Shown in pieces: positions 1-11,770 of a stretch of 64,000 nt of DNA. Each line of letters opens with the position of its first letter. The first letter of the stretch is position 1. Location of the stretch: NCBI GenBank assembly GCA_030685235.1, contig MU839133.1, forward strand, positions 186,001 through 250,000, given 5' to 3'. Made by a program: the position numbers and the translations under genes. The notes below the pieces were generated by a model that ran no database searches, was not told where the DNA came from, and was given only the letters and a program-made list of their open reading frames with translations. The stretch is from Copromyces sp. CBS 386.78 (Eukaryota > Ascomycota > Sordariomycetes > Sordariales > Sordariaceae).

Positions 1-349
1 ATCTCATTGCCGAGGACCAATCGATGTCCCCGATTGTGTGCATAAAGGGTCCTTCTCGCGCTGTCACTTGAACCCTTTTCTCCAGGTCTGCAAAGCACCC
101 GACTGCATCATCCGGAATGGTACCTGTGGTGATCATCGGCATTTGTCAACCACGGCCATCGGCATTGAATGACACCCATCAGTACCGCATCTTGTGGACT
201 CTCTTGTCAACCCACCCGCTATTGAGGGCAGCATCGTCATTGTCAGCTTATAGGTACCACCAGCCTTGGTGTAGCACAAGGCGCAACATGTCATGTGTTG
301 GTGGACATGTGAAGAATCCTCAAAGACAGCTACCGACCAGCTTGTAAGG

Positions 350-703
350 ATGCCACGATGGAGTCGTTGTTTGCTCTTGACGGGAAGGGGCATGTTAAGA
401 TCAGTGCTCACCACTGTCGAGTTCGACCCCAAACACGTAGAGGTGGCGCGCAAGAACATTGCGTATGTTATCCAGGGGTCGGGGTTGGAGGTGTTGAACC
501 GGCTGAAGAAGGAGATCGAGGAGGGAAAGAGGCCCAAGTTTGGTTTCTTCTTTATCGATGCTGATAAGCCGAATAACCTCAATTACTTCAACTTGGTGGA
601 GGGAGTGGCTAAGGATGAGAGGGTCGAGTCGATGGTCATGCAGACTGTGGGTGAGAAGAGTTATGATGCATGTCTTTGGGCTATTTTGAAGTCGGATGCT
701 TAA
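350..703 (+). pseudogene. O-methyltransferase fragment (caffeoyl-CoA OMT-like)
   Basis: The open frame ending at 703 carries motifs of the small SAM-dependent O-methyltransferase family 3: VEFDPKHVEVARKNI (the acidic residue after beta-2 that binds SAM ribose) and FFIDADKPNNLNYFNLVE (metal/SAM motif). The normal following segment, the VVDNVV-type strand that supplies further metal ligands, is missing. The frame jumps from NLVE straight to VAKDERVE and the family-like tail QTVGEKSYDACLWAI. The N-terminal SAM-binding glycine loop is not recognisable upstream, and a short OMT-like stretch around 370-400 is in another frame. I infer a decayed gene with an internal deletion; a shortened active enzyme is unlikely. 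Confidence 0.6.
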
Positions 704-1279
704 AGTGCCTCGACATCGGGGAGAGGAGAGGCTTTGGGGGTCTACGACGTTTATGAGTTGACAGTGGTCGGGGCTTGGAGTTGGCAGGTCCAACATTGAT
801 CAAACATTGAGATAGTGCGCTTCATTGAGAGAGAGGAGGTAATTAAACTAAATCAAACATCATTCAATAACTCATCGTGCTCTGTACATAAATTAATCGC
901 AAGTGGAATGCCGTGAAATGCCGTGAAATGCCGTACAAGTTGAGAATGTGCAACTTGGTGTCGCTCCTTGTTTATTGTTAGTGCTCTGAAAAAAGGGGCA
1001 TCGCTGTCAAAGTACCTTGTTGCTGGGCGCAGAGTGCAATGAGTGTATCACTAACAATTTCCCATCAGGCCACGCTGCTGCAGGTCAGAAGTACCTCTCT
1101 CCGTCGGTTCTTGCCTGCCGCACCTTAGAGGTACCTTACCTAGAGCGGCAGGCTCTCCCCGACAACCCATGTCGCGCGCCCCCGTTGCCCGCAGCAGGTC
1201 GACATGGCAATCCACTCAGGGACTTCCCGCGCTGCAGGAGAGCGTCCACCATCCCCTGAAGAGCCGCCTGTCCAGGTGG
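704..1279. other. Intergenic, no gene seen
   Basis: GC-balanced non-coding DNA between the OMT fragment and the CACTA element. The only structure seen is a short direct repeat of AATGCCGTG, three copies about 10 bp apart at roughly 906-934. Open frames at 1017-1381 show no recognisable protein and partly run into the transposon end. Confidence 0.5.
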
Positions 1280-1316
1280 CACTACTTAGCCGAACTGGGG
1301 GGGGGGGTGATAAACC
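1280..1316. repeat. Left terminal inverted repeat of the CACTA element
   Basis: CACTACTTAG is followed by a G-run and GATAAACC. Read from the outside in, the right end gives CACTACTTAG, a G-rich stretch and GGGAAACC. The first 10 bases are identical and the remainder matches imperfectly. Confidence 0.8.
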
Positions 1317-1399
1317 AAGTACAGACTGTCAAATTTGATTTGACCGTGCATTTAGAGTCTAAATGTTTAAACCGTCTGTGATTTTAGCATTCAAAAATT

Positions 1400-2120
1400 A
1401 GACCGTTTATTTGACAAGCCGTATATTAACGGTTTATAGTATTTTAGTTTACTAGAATATATTAGTCAATGCGATTAACTGTATAATAACGGTTAATATA
1501 ATATTAACCGATTATAAACTAGTAATATATTATCAAGTCTTTAGTCCATTTGAAAACTTAATAATACTTTAATTAGACTATTACTCTTATAAACTATATA
1601 TTAATAGTTAATTACCTATTTTAAGTATACAAATTATCAACTTTTTCATATATTAAAGTATTTTACTATTTACTATAGAAGCACTCAAACTGTTGGCTAA
1701 TTAATCGAATTAATAATTTATTATATTAACTATTTTTAAATTATTAATATTATAGTTAATAATTATATTTGTATTTTAATTACTATTTTTGTAATTAATA
1801 TATTTGTTTATTATTGTATTTACCTACTAAATAAATAAATAGTTTATTAGATGGACTAGCTACTAACCGTCATTTAATATTTAATATACTAATTGGATAG
1901 TATATCGAATAAATTTATTTTATAGTTATTAAATTTTTAGATAATTAATACAAGGTCTATTATATAAAGCTATTCGATAAAAGAAACCGTCGGAAAAATA
2001 AACCGTAAATATATATTTAAACCGTTACCTCCAATATAAATCGTTATTTTAAATAAACTTTTTATCCCTTTATACGTTTATAAATCAATCTGGTATTTAA
2101 CCGTATACCGATTTATCGGG
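1400..2120. repeat. Left subterminal repeats (AACGGTT / AACCGTT motifs)
   Basis: Short motifs of the type AACGGTTTA and TTAACCG recur in both orientations, for example 1401-1407 (inverse), 1428-1436, 1488-1496 and 1504-1510, with several AACCGT copies between 1985 and 2105. They match the motif at the right end of the same element. In CACTA elements such subterminal motifs are bound by element-encoded protein. Confidence 0.55.
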
Positions 2121-2589
2121 TAATAAAGTATTAAGTACGATTTGGAGTCTATTAGATTATTAATCGGTGGATTTAATTATTAGGGGCTACTTTCCTCTAT
2201 ATTATAATATAATTACAATAGTAATTGAATTAGACGTACCTTTTTAATTATTATAATATAGTAATAATAACTTTAAGTAGTAAGTACGGCCGGCCGTAAT
2301 GCCGATTAGATTTAATTGAATATTTTAGTTTATATTCTATTTTATTCTATAGTCTCGTAGTAATTGAAGTCTTCGCCGTTTCGCTGTCCGTTTTGTTATT
2401 TCGCCGTTTTATTATCTTGTTGCTTCGTTTATTCTTATCCGTCGTACGTTCTTCCTATAAAAATTAGATTAATTATAATAATATACGAATTAAATAAAAA
2501 ATTATAGACTAAACTAATAATAAATAGACTATATTAACCTAGCTTTATAAGACTGTTCCCCATCCCTCCTCTTCTCTGTTATTTTTGAA

Positions 2590-3450
2590 GTAGGACGACG
2601 CTTTACTCTCTATTATCCCCGTTTCCGCCTCCGCCCCCGCTTCTGCCTCCGCCTTCGAGTCCGAACCCGAACCCGAGCCCGAATTTGCCGCCGCTAGAAT
2701 CGATTGTTTCTAAATACGTTTGAATAATATTGAAGACGAAGTTATATCGGCTACGTAGGCGCTTAAGAGGGCCGAAATACGTATTAAGAATAATATTAAT
2801 TAGTTAAATTAAATAAAATCGGATAATATAGGATAGAAGGCGTAATAAAATATATTAGTTGAAGTTCGATAGTAATTGAAACGTTGGAAAAATAAATTAA
2901 AGGAGGTTCGAAAATATATTAATTAATATAGCGAAGAATATACTGCGGCCGAAGCTAATACTCTTTCTAAACCTAAGCCTAAGAAGGTTAAAAAGGCCAA
3001 AAAAATCGTCGAAATTTTTAAGGCCGATAACGATAATAATAATAATAATAATGAATTCCCTCTTATTAGAGGTAAAAATAGTAATAAAAGTACTAATACT
3101 ACTATTACCTTTTATTTTACTCCCTCCCCTATCCCCTCACCTCTTAGTATTGTTACCGCCGCCGCCGCCGCCGCCGAAAAAAAGAGGAAAGAAAAGAAGG
3201 AAAAGGAGAAGAAGAAGAAGAAGTAATAAGAATAGTAAGAATAAGAGGAGACTAAGAAGGGGATAAGGGAGTACGAAAGGTAATTAGAAATATAGAGGGC
3301 GGAGAAGAGGAAGAATATTAAAGATAGGGAGGAGGAGAAGAAGAAGAAGAAAATAATAGAAAAGGATTGGGGGGTAGATAATAAGGAGGAGGGGAATAAT
3401 AGGGATAAAGGGAACGTAATGGACTTAAAGATAAAAAATGCGATTCGTCG
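2590..3450 (+). pseudogene. Coding relic in the CACTA element (low-complexity, charged protein)
   Basis: With RIP stops (TAA/TAG, from CAA/CAG) read as Gln, one + strand frame runs from about 2605 to 3230. It encodes an Ala/Pro/Glu-rich stretch (ESEPEPEPEF), a helical charged region rich in Lys/Glu/Asn/Gln, an Asn run, an Ala run and a long Lys/Glu/Arg tract. GCC and GAA/AAG triplet runs at 3155-3230 give it extreme composition. It could be the second protein of the CACTA element (a DNA-binding accessory factor), but I recognise no domain. ORF fragments at 3051-3266 (+) and 3112-3453 (-) are parts or shadows of this low-complexity DNA. Confidence 0.4.
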
Positions 3451-6299
3451 CATATAAGTTCGGGTAAATTTTTAATTAACTTAAAATTATTATTCTTTTC
3501 GATATTATTTAGCTAACGCTATAGTAAAGAAATTATTGTATTAATATTAATAATTATAATAGAATAAGCAGAAGGCGGCTTTAGCGGAGCTTATTTCTTG
3601 GGATTAGTTTTGGAAACGCCGGTCTAAAATTCCTTCGAAGGATGATTACGACGACGATATATTTAATAGTATAATTTAAGAAACTATAAATTCGGTACGC
3701 GCTAAGGATAAGATAATAAGGAATATTGCTATTTAGTAGGTTTTCTTACACTATAAATACGTTAAGAAGGATGAGAAAGAAGTTAATATATATTAATAAG
3801 ATAATATTTATATATATTACTTATAATTTTATATATATAGAATATCGAAAAGGTATATAATAAAGTCTAACTTTATAACCCCGAATATAAAATTGCTCGT
3901 AGTATTTTAATAGTAGCCTAAAAGGTAGAAAAGTACTAGGTTATTAATTGTATAGAAATTAGTTCATCTTTAGCGCTAGAATAAATTAATATTAATAATA
4001 TTAATATAGGTAATTTTATAGCGCTATATTGAAGAACCCTAGTAGAAGGATATATTCGACTATACGGTCTAAAATCTCGCGGACTCGGAGAAGTAGTTCT
4101 GGGAAATAATTAATACTATTTAGTCCGTTGAAAAATTTTTTAAAGTATAAATGTATATAAATAATTGCGTTAATTATATTAAATCCTATAAATTAAGTAA
4201 ATTCTATATCGAAGGTTAATTTAAAATATAATTTGACTATTAGATAATGATTGACTATAAATAATAGAAATATTTATAAATATAACGTATTAAACGGCTT
4301 TATATATACGGGCGAAGTATAAGGAGTTCGCTAAGTATTTTAGTTTTAACTTAAAGAATACGGGTTTAAAGGAGAGAAAAACTCTCTAAGATTTTTATAA
4401 TAATATAATTAAATAGTTTAGTAAGTATATTAATTATATTTATAATAATATTAATAAATATATATTAATAATAATATAATAGTATTCGATAATATTACGC
4501 CGGCCTATTTTTATTGGATTTACGAGAAGTAAGGCTGCGGCCGGATACCGGTTAAGAAGAACTAGGCCGATATTAATGTTAATTTAGGTAAATTCTAATA
4601 TTTACCGATTTTATATTATATTATCTAATTTATTGTATAGTTAAGATAAAATTTAATCGCGCCCCCCCGTTTACTACTATTAAGCCGGTTAAAAAGCTAT
4701 CTTCCTAGCCCTCTTGTAGTAGCCGTACCCCTAAATAGTCCGAATTGTATCGCCTACGCCGCCCTGCCTTTCTTCTTTCTTTTCCTTTTTCGCCGTCGGG
4801 ATCTTTTATTTATTATTTCGTATAATATTCGTATAGTTTTCGTATTCGTATAATTTTCGCGAAATATTCGTATAGTTTTCGGCATTTAGAGTAGGGGATT
4901 TAATAGGTTGATACGTTAAATAATATTTTAGTATTCTTTAGTCTATATTATTATATTCTGTTATTTATTAATATAATATATTTATAAAATTATTTGTTTT
5001 TGGAATCTTTTTAATCTTTTTGGAGATTGCTAATTACGGTCTATTAATATTAAGATTTAGATTAGGGGGTATTAATAGTCTGAATTATTATAATAGGGTA
5101 TAGGACCCGGCTAGAATTGTTGTAGCGCCGCGTAATCGATATAAATACTTGGAATTTTTCTATTATAATGTATAATATAAGTGCCGTTCGTTGCGGTATA
5201 TAGAATTAGCGGTTTATAATATTAAGAAGTTAATAGCGCTTTTAATTCCGTTAACTTCTTCTTAATTCGATTTATAGAATTATTGAATATTCTCGGTATT
5301 TAAAGGCGTGAACTTATTTAAATTATTTTTAATTGACGATATAGGAAAGTCTTCTTTCCCTTTAGAATCTTTTATACGAATTGTAAACCTTTCCCTAAAC
5401 GGCTCTAATCTTTATCTTCTCAAACTGCCTTTTCTATAGTAGTTATTTTATTACCTTTAAGTAATATTGGCCGCCGCGCGTAGACTATTAAAACGGCCGG
5501 GCTTATTAATATACTAAATATCGTACCTTCCTAGAATATCGTTTACGGATAGTAGTTTACCCGGTTAGCAATTGAAGTATAAATAATTTGAACCGACTGT
5601 AATATAATATAATATATACTCCGCCGACGATTCGATTCGGATTATTTTCCCGACCGCTATTTCGCTGAACTTTTATTCTAGACTATTATGTAATTCGATA
5701 TATAACGAGAATTATATTACTATATCTATTTTAATTATTTAGTATATTTTTATTAATATAATATTTTTAATTCTAGCGAGTTCCCTAATGCCGCTATTAG
5801 TACTATTCGCCCCGACGAATATTTTATAAAAAAGACTATCCCGCTATCTATTTATTAAGTCTAAATTCTAAATTAATTTAAATCCTAGTGCCCTACAATT
5901 ATTGTAATCCCGCTAATATATCCGCCCTACGAGGAAAAGGTATATATAGTATTATTCGACGTAAAGTTCGCAAAATTAAAGAGGCTTGGAAGAAGAGAGT
6001 TCAGTATAATAATAATAAGGATAAAGATAGTTCGTTTTTATACTAGTAGCCTCCTTTTCGTAGGCGGCTATAATTAGACGATTGAAATAATTAAGATAAT
6101 AATTAGGCTAGCCTATCGAATTTCGTAGCCGACGACGACTATAATAATAATGCGGATTCCGATAATATTAATTACGGACCGGTATATTACTATATACTTT
6201 TATTAAATACCCTTTTTATTTATATAATTACGGCTAATTAATATATAATTATTAAATAGGTAATTGGCTATAATAACGACGACGACGACGATAATAACA

Positions 6300-9150
6300 A
6301 CGATAATAATATTATAATACCAGAAGCCCGTCCTAACTACGTTAATATCCCTACTAAGGATGAAAATATTTTAGAAAACGAAAAGGAAAATGAAGATAAA
6401 ACCGATAAAGAAGAGATAATATTTGCCGAGTAGTTGTTTTATATTATATTAGGTATTTCTTCCGAATCTAATAATAATAATAACCTCCCGGATCTTATTA
6501 ATTATTAAAATATTAGTTAAGCCGATAATTATACCGACGAAGTTAGTATTAACGATTTAGAAAATTTATTCAGATTAAAGCTAAAGTTTAAATTAAAGAT
6601 AAATATACGAATTGCAGATATACTATACTAGCTAACGTATAAAACCTTCTCGAAGTTAGAGTCGATAAAATTCGAACGTAAGGAATATATTGAATTAATA
6701 GATTTCCAACTTCTATAAGGGTTATATTATATTATCTATAGCATTTTAAAATACTAGTATTCGGCTTAGTATAATATCCTTAGGGTTTTGAATAGCGATA
6801 AGGCTAACGTTATACCTAAAAGCCTAAATATATTTAAACGCCGTATACAAGAATACCTCCCGTATATTAATATACGTACTATTAAAAACCTCCCGCTATA
6901 GCTTACTAATTTATTATTATTATAAAAATCTATAATAAGGATAAATAGGGAGAAACCTATTTAGGATCTTTATATTATTAACCCTGTTAATATATATCGT
7001 TACCTTTTATAATTACGCTTAAGACGTAAAATATATTTTAGTATAGTAAAGTTAATTAATAGGCTTAATAAAGCCTAGTATAATCTCTAATAGGCTGGTT
7101 CTATTCGTACTATAAATGGCCAATTTATATATTACCCTACCGCTGACAAGATTCAGACTTAACCGGAACTTATTTTCCTTAGCGATATAATAGAATTTAA
7201 ATATATATATTTCGTATATTAAGTCTGCTATAGTACGGGACGAGGTTATTATAATTAAATATAAAGAATTTTCCGGGATTAACGCTAATCATCAAAATTT
7301 CTAAGGATTGTCCGCTATTCTAAATTTATTAATATTAAATAGCCTACTCTATCATTTATTAAAATTATTAAAAAAGATTATATTATTATCTTTATATTAA
7401 AGGTATTTATAGTAAATAGTTTAACTAAATTTAGCAAATTCTATCCTAATATTATTAATGAAATATATAAGGATAACGCTATTAATAGAAAGCTTATTCT
7501 AATATCGGATCTTATAAAATATATCAATTCGGTTAATATTCGTAAGCGTATTAATATTAAATTTGACTATATATTCAAAAACTATATAAAATTTAGCAAT
7601 AACCTTATCCTAGCGCCCTATCTATATATCCGACGAATAGTATTCAATATCGATAAAGTTATAAAGCTGGTATATAAAGTATTACTAATTCCCGGCCTGC
7701 TAGAAATTTAATACTTCGGTCGATAAACGTTAGTAAATACTTTCGTACGTTAAAAGTATAATATTATATATTCTATATCGATATTTAATTATAACGATAA
7801 CTTCGGATTATACTACTTAATATATAAATCTATTATAGGATATTATATCTAGATCGTAACTCTCCCTCGGTTCGAATATACTAAATAGGGTAATATTTTG
7901 CCTATTATACTTAGCCTGTATAAGTCTAATTTCGAAGATGTAATATAATATTTTAAACTATTAAAAATATTCGATAGGGGGTATAGCCTTATAATCAATA
8001 GTGAACAAATAAAGTATCGGGTTTAAAACGAAATCTTGTCCAATTATAGGGTATAATTAATTAAATATATATAGATATTATTATATACGCTAATTATCGC
8101 CTTCATTAGAAATATGCCCTAATAAAACGAAAATAGCGGTATATTCGGTCCAACGGCTAGTTTTAATTATTACGAATATAAAGTATTGGCGGATAAGCGT
8201 AATAATATCGGTATATTATTTAATCTTCGAAGATATTTCAAAATAATATACTTTTGCTACTATTTTAACGGTTTACGAAGGGTAGGTTAACGAAAAGTAT
8301 TTAGGACCGACTATAGTATATTATAAAATTTACTAGCTATTCGTTATATTATACCTGTTTTCAATTTAATATGTTATTAGCCGACTAATTCTATATACTC
8401 TAAATTCGCTAATATTACGAATTTAATTAATTAATTATTAAAGGACGTAATATTATAATTAATTATTATAATTAATTATATTCGAATTTTGAAGTAAATA
8501 CCGTTTTATCCGGGATAGTAACGTATTTAACTTCTATATAAAGTTTTATTATATACTCTACAAGAGTATACTCGATAATTAATCTTAATTATTATTATTT
8601 TTTAATTATAATTGAAAGATATTAATTTAAAAGTAATATTCGTCTAGTATATAAGGGTCGTATTTAATCTAATTAATTTGCAAATAAACGAATTGGAATA
8701 CGACCAAGAGATCGGCCGCCTTATCGAAGACTATAAACGGATTATTAATATACTAACAATAATTTTAATATATATAGTAAAAATTAATATCCTTTTATCG
8801 AATCCCTAATTCGAGGAGTAACAGTCGTATAAATATTTTTATACGATATACTATATTAATCGACGGCTATATTAATTATTATATAAGGTTGTAGCGCAAA
8901 CGATAAAACTAGTACCGAAAGGCAATGCCGCTACTAATACTAGGAGGCGTCGCGCCGGTCAAGTATTAACATTACTTAGTATCGCGCCTACTAATTTTCG
9001 ATCAAACTCCCGTACGAATTCTCCTATACTAAATCAAATTCTAATTCTAAATAATAACGAATTTAAACCTACTGGTATTATACAGCCGGATAAGAGCAAC
9101 GTAAATATTACCGATAATATTAATATTAATACTCTTACTATCGTTTAAAA
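6300..9150 (+). pseudogene. Tnp2-type (EnSpm/CACTA) transposase relic
   Basis: Reading RIP stops as Gln, a nearly continuous + strand coding relic shows family signatures. DNFGLYY...YKSIIGYYI at 7796-7850 corresponds to the DGFGLYRN..YRSLMG-type block of fungal Tnp2 transposases. A segment near 7905-7975 matches the following LTLGPHGSNF-type block (here LSLYKSNFEDVI). ENSGIFGPTASF at 8129-8164 corresponds to the ENSGFLGPRA block that precedes a cysteine cluster, with Cys codons turned to Tyr/Phe as RIP predicts. The Arg-rich tail GNAATNTRRRRAGQ lies near 8920-8965. The many nonsense codons mean no transposase can be made. Confidence 0.65.
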
Positions 9151-10772
9151 GGCTATTAAATACTATTAATAGGCTAGGAAACCGAATATTTATTTTAAGC
9201 AATATTATATCGAAATATTCCGCTAGTATAGTATAATATCGTTATTAATAATATTAATTAGCGAGCTTAAATATAAATAAGTTCAAAATTCTTTTCGTCC
9301 CCAACCGTTAGTATAATATTATTTCGTAATACGGAACGATACTTAATAGAATTAATTAATTTGTAAGCGGTATAAGTACATTAATATAACGCCGTATTAA
9401 TACATTATATTAATATATTGTATTAATATATAAATAAATTACGGTCAAGCGTAATAAATGATTTGTAATACCGATATATTAAAGCGGAGTCTAGCTCTAT
9501 CAAATTCGCCATATTCGTTAGCACAGTCTTAACCTCGCAAAAGATTTATATACTATTTAGCCAGAAATTACTAATAGTTATCGTACGTATAAAGTATAGA
9601 AGACGATTATCGTTCGCTAAAATTATATAGAATTAGAGAAGGATTACTTATTATATAAAAATATTATATAAATAGCGCGTTTATTAATTCTAAATAGTTT
9701 TAATAACGATGAATTTAAATTAAATATACATTTTTAACGGCTAATATTTCTTATACTAATCTTATTTATATTATTTATAATTTCGCCAAATAATATTCGG
9801 CTAAATAATATTTTACTTAATATTTCGCTAGACGATACCTTACCGAATACCCGTAATAATAATAATAATAATGCTAATAACCCGATAAAGGCGATATTAA
9901 CTATAGGCGATAATGAATATATTAACCCTATTATAATCGTAAGAGTTAAAGAAGCTGTATATAATGTATAAAGCTTTCCTATACGTGAAAAATAAATATT
10001 AATAGAGTTTAGATCCCTTTTACGACGTATATATTGTAAGGAATATAATCGTAATATTATTATTTTAGGCAATTAATAAATTAAATAGTAGAAGTAGGTT
10101 TTATTTAATAATAGGTACGTATAATATTATAATAATCTATTTTAAATTAAATATATTCTAATAATATAGCTCTATTAATATTTCGATTCGTCGACGTATA
10201 TTCTACCGGGGTATATTTATTATATATTAATAATTAAATATAATTAGCTATAAATATATCAAGCGCGCTCGATTGGAATATATTTTTATATACGACGTAG
10301 AGTCTAGTACGTACTTATTAAACGCTAAATTAAAAAGTTCATATAGAGAGATTTCATTATTTGGATCGGATAGTATATATATAAATTAATATATTACAAT
10401 AGGGTTATAGGGTAGTATATTTTCGAATAAGCTAGTCTTTGTATTTTTAATAATTAAGCCGGTTAACGTTAGCGATAATAGCCTAGATCCGTTGACCGGT
10501 CTCCCCGTAATATATATCGCTAAGTCTAATAGTATTACCGCTAATAGCGCCCAATACCTAGACGACTCTACGGAAGATATTATCGGTTTTTCAGCGCTCT
10601 ATCGGAATATATTATATATAGTACTATTTAATAAATTTATAAACCGACCGATATAAATAAATAAAACGGTAGAGTTTATAAACGATAATTGTTTATTATT
10701 TGTAAATTAACGTATATAGTTTATATAATTAAGTAAGTATAGTATTAACCTACTGTCAATTTAATATAGTAT

Positions 10773-10905
10773 AGCCGGGGCGGAGGACAGCTGGGGCGGA
10801 GGACAGCCGGGGCGGAGGAGGAGGAGTTAAGTAGGAGCCGGGGAGCTAGGTAGGGTAGGAGCCGAGGAATTAGGGAGGGTAGGAGCCGGGGAGCTAGGGA
10901 AGGCG
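10773..10905. repeat. GC-rich minisatellite inside the CACTA element
   Basis: Two adjacent tandem arrays. A 16-bp unit (AGCCGGGGCGGAGGAC) starts at 10773, 10789 and 10805. A 24-bp unit beginning GTAGGAGCCGGGGAGCTAGG starts at 10831, 10855 and 10879. They stand out as G-rich islands in very AT-rich DNA. The open minus-strand frame here (10745-10948) simply encodes the resulting 8-residue repeat (PSLAPRLL-like) and is probably not a gene. Confidence 0.8.
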
Positions 10906-10957
10906 TATATAAATTGTACGTAATAGGGTATATAAGTATTCTTGCCAATTTATTATT

Positions 10958-11130
10958 ATTAATGGTTTATCTTATTAATAGTTTATTTTCGTTAACGGTT
11001 TATCCTATTAACGGTTTATCTTGTCAACGGTTGATTTTATTAATAGTTGATACTTATAATAATTAATACTCTTAATAGTTAATATTATTAATAGTTGGTC
11101 TAATTAATGGTTAATACTGTTTATAGTTTA
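10958..11130. repeat. Right subterminal 16-bp tandem array
   Basis: Units of the form TTAACGGTTTATC start at 10958, 10974, 10991, 11007, 11023, 11039, (degenerate near 11055), 11071, 11087 and 11103, a strikingly constant spacing of 16 (once 17) bp. Many copies read TTAATAGTTTA/TTAATGGTTTA, i.e. with C changed to T as RIP would do. Scattered further copies continue toward the terminus (CAACGGTTCTTCAACGGTTT at 11577-11596). A role as transposase-binding sites is inferred from other CACTA elements. Confidence 0.75.
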
Positions 11131-11591
11131 CTAGCTTAATAGTAGATTGATACAATTAGAAATCTCGTCAATTAGTATATTAGTCAACTACCTATTTAGC
11201 AAATTCGTAAATAGTTTATTAACTTTATTAGTAAATTTTAAATAAGCAAGTTTATAATTTTAATTATTAGTTATATAAATTATTTATATTGTAAATAGTT
11301 TATCGTTTCAATAGTTATCTGTTTCGCAAATTACTTATATTTATTGTTGATCTATTAAATTAATGCTTTTATTAATAGCAGAACTGCCCAACTATTTATG
11401 GAGTTAGCTGATACTTTTGTTAATAACAAAATTGGCCAATTGCTTATGCTATTAATCGTTTGATAGGTAATTGAATAAAGATAATCTAATAGTTTATTAA
11501 ATTAATAGCCTAAAATTTTAAACTAGCTTAGTTAAAGTTTAGACATTTTAAATGGTTTGTACTTTTGACCACGTATCAACGGTTCTTCAAC

Positions 11592-11627
11592 GGTTTCCCA
11601 CCCCCTACCCAAATCCCCTAAGTAGTG
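11592..11627. repeat. Right terminal inverted repeat of the CACTA element
   Basis: This is the inverted partner of 1280-1316. The last ten bases, CTAAGTAGTG, are the exact reverse complement of the left end. Inward lies a C-rich stretch and GGTTTCCC, mirroring the left G-run and AAACC. Confidence 0.8.
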
Positions 11628-11770
11628 AACGCGACATGATTGCAGCTGCTAGTTGTGGATGCAATTGTTCCCGACCGCCCGCCCGCCGCCTTTGACATCG
11701 AAACTGCCCGCCGTCGTTGCCATCTCGACCTGCACTTTTCAATCGCCTTTCTCCCCGACGACCCTTCACG

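Larger units (their letters stand above)
1280..11627 (+). mobile_element. CACTA (EnSpm-type) DNA transposon, RIP-degraded
   Basis: A 10,348-bp block. It starts with CACTACTTAG (1280-1289) and ends with its reverse complement (11618-11627), the terminal signature that names the CACTA superfamily. Inside are arrays of a short AACGGTT-containing repeat near both ends (such subterminal repeats are typical of CACTA elements), a Tnp2-type transposase relic on the + strand (about 6300-9150) and another coding relic (about 2590-3450). The whole block is AT-rich and nearly lacks CA and TG: 7381-7440 has 8 G/C in 60 bases, one CA and no TG. That is the RIP footprint. No intact reading frame survives. 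The 3-bp flanks (tgg left, aac right) do not form a target duplication. Confidence 0.8.

Noticed and set aside
3051..3453. Two low-complexity open frames (Lys/Arg-rich plus, Phe/Ser-rich minus)
   Set aside because: Products of GAA/AAG/GCC repeat runs in the CACTA element; not independent genes.
5000..6000. Possible Helitron helicase-like coding in the left AT block
   Set aside because: No recognisable replication-initiator or helicase motif could be read, and the CACTA ends plus Tnp2 motifs explain the block better.
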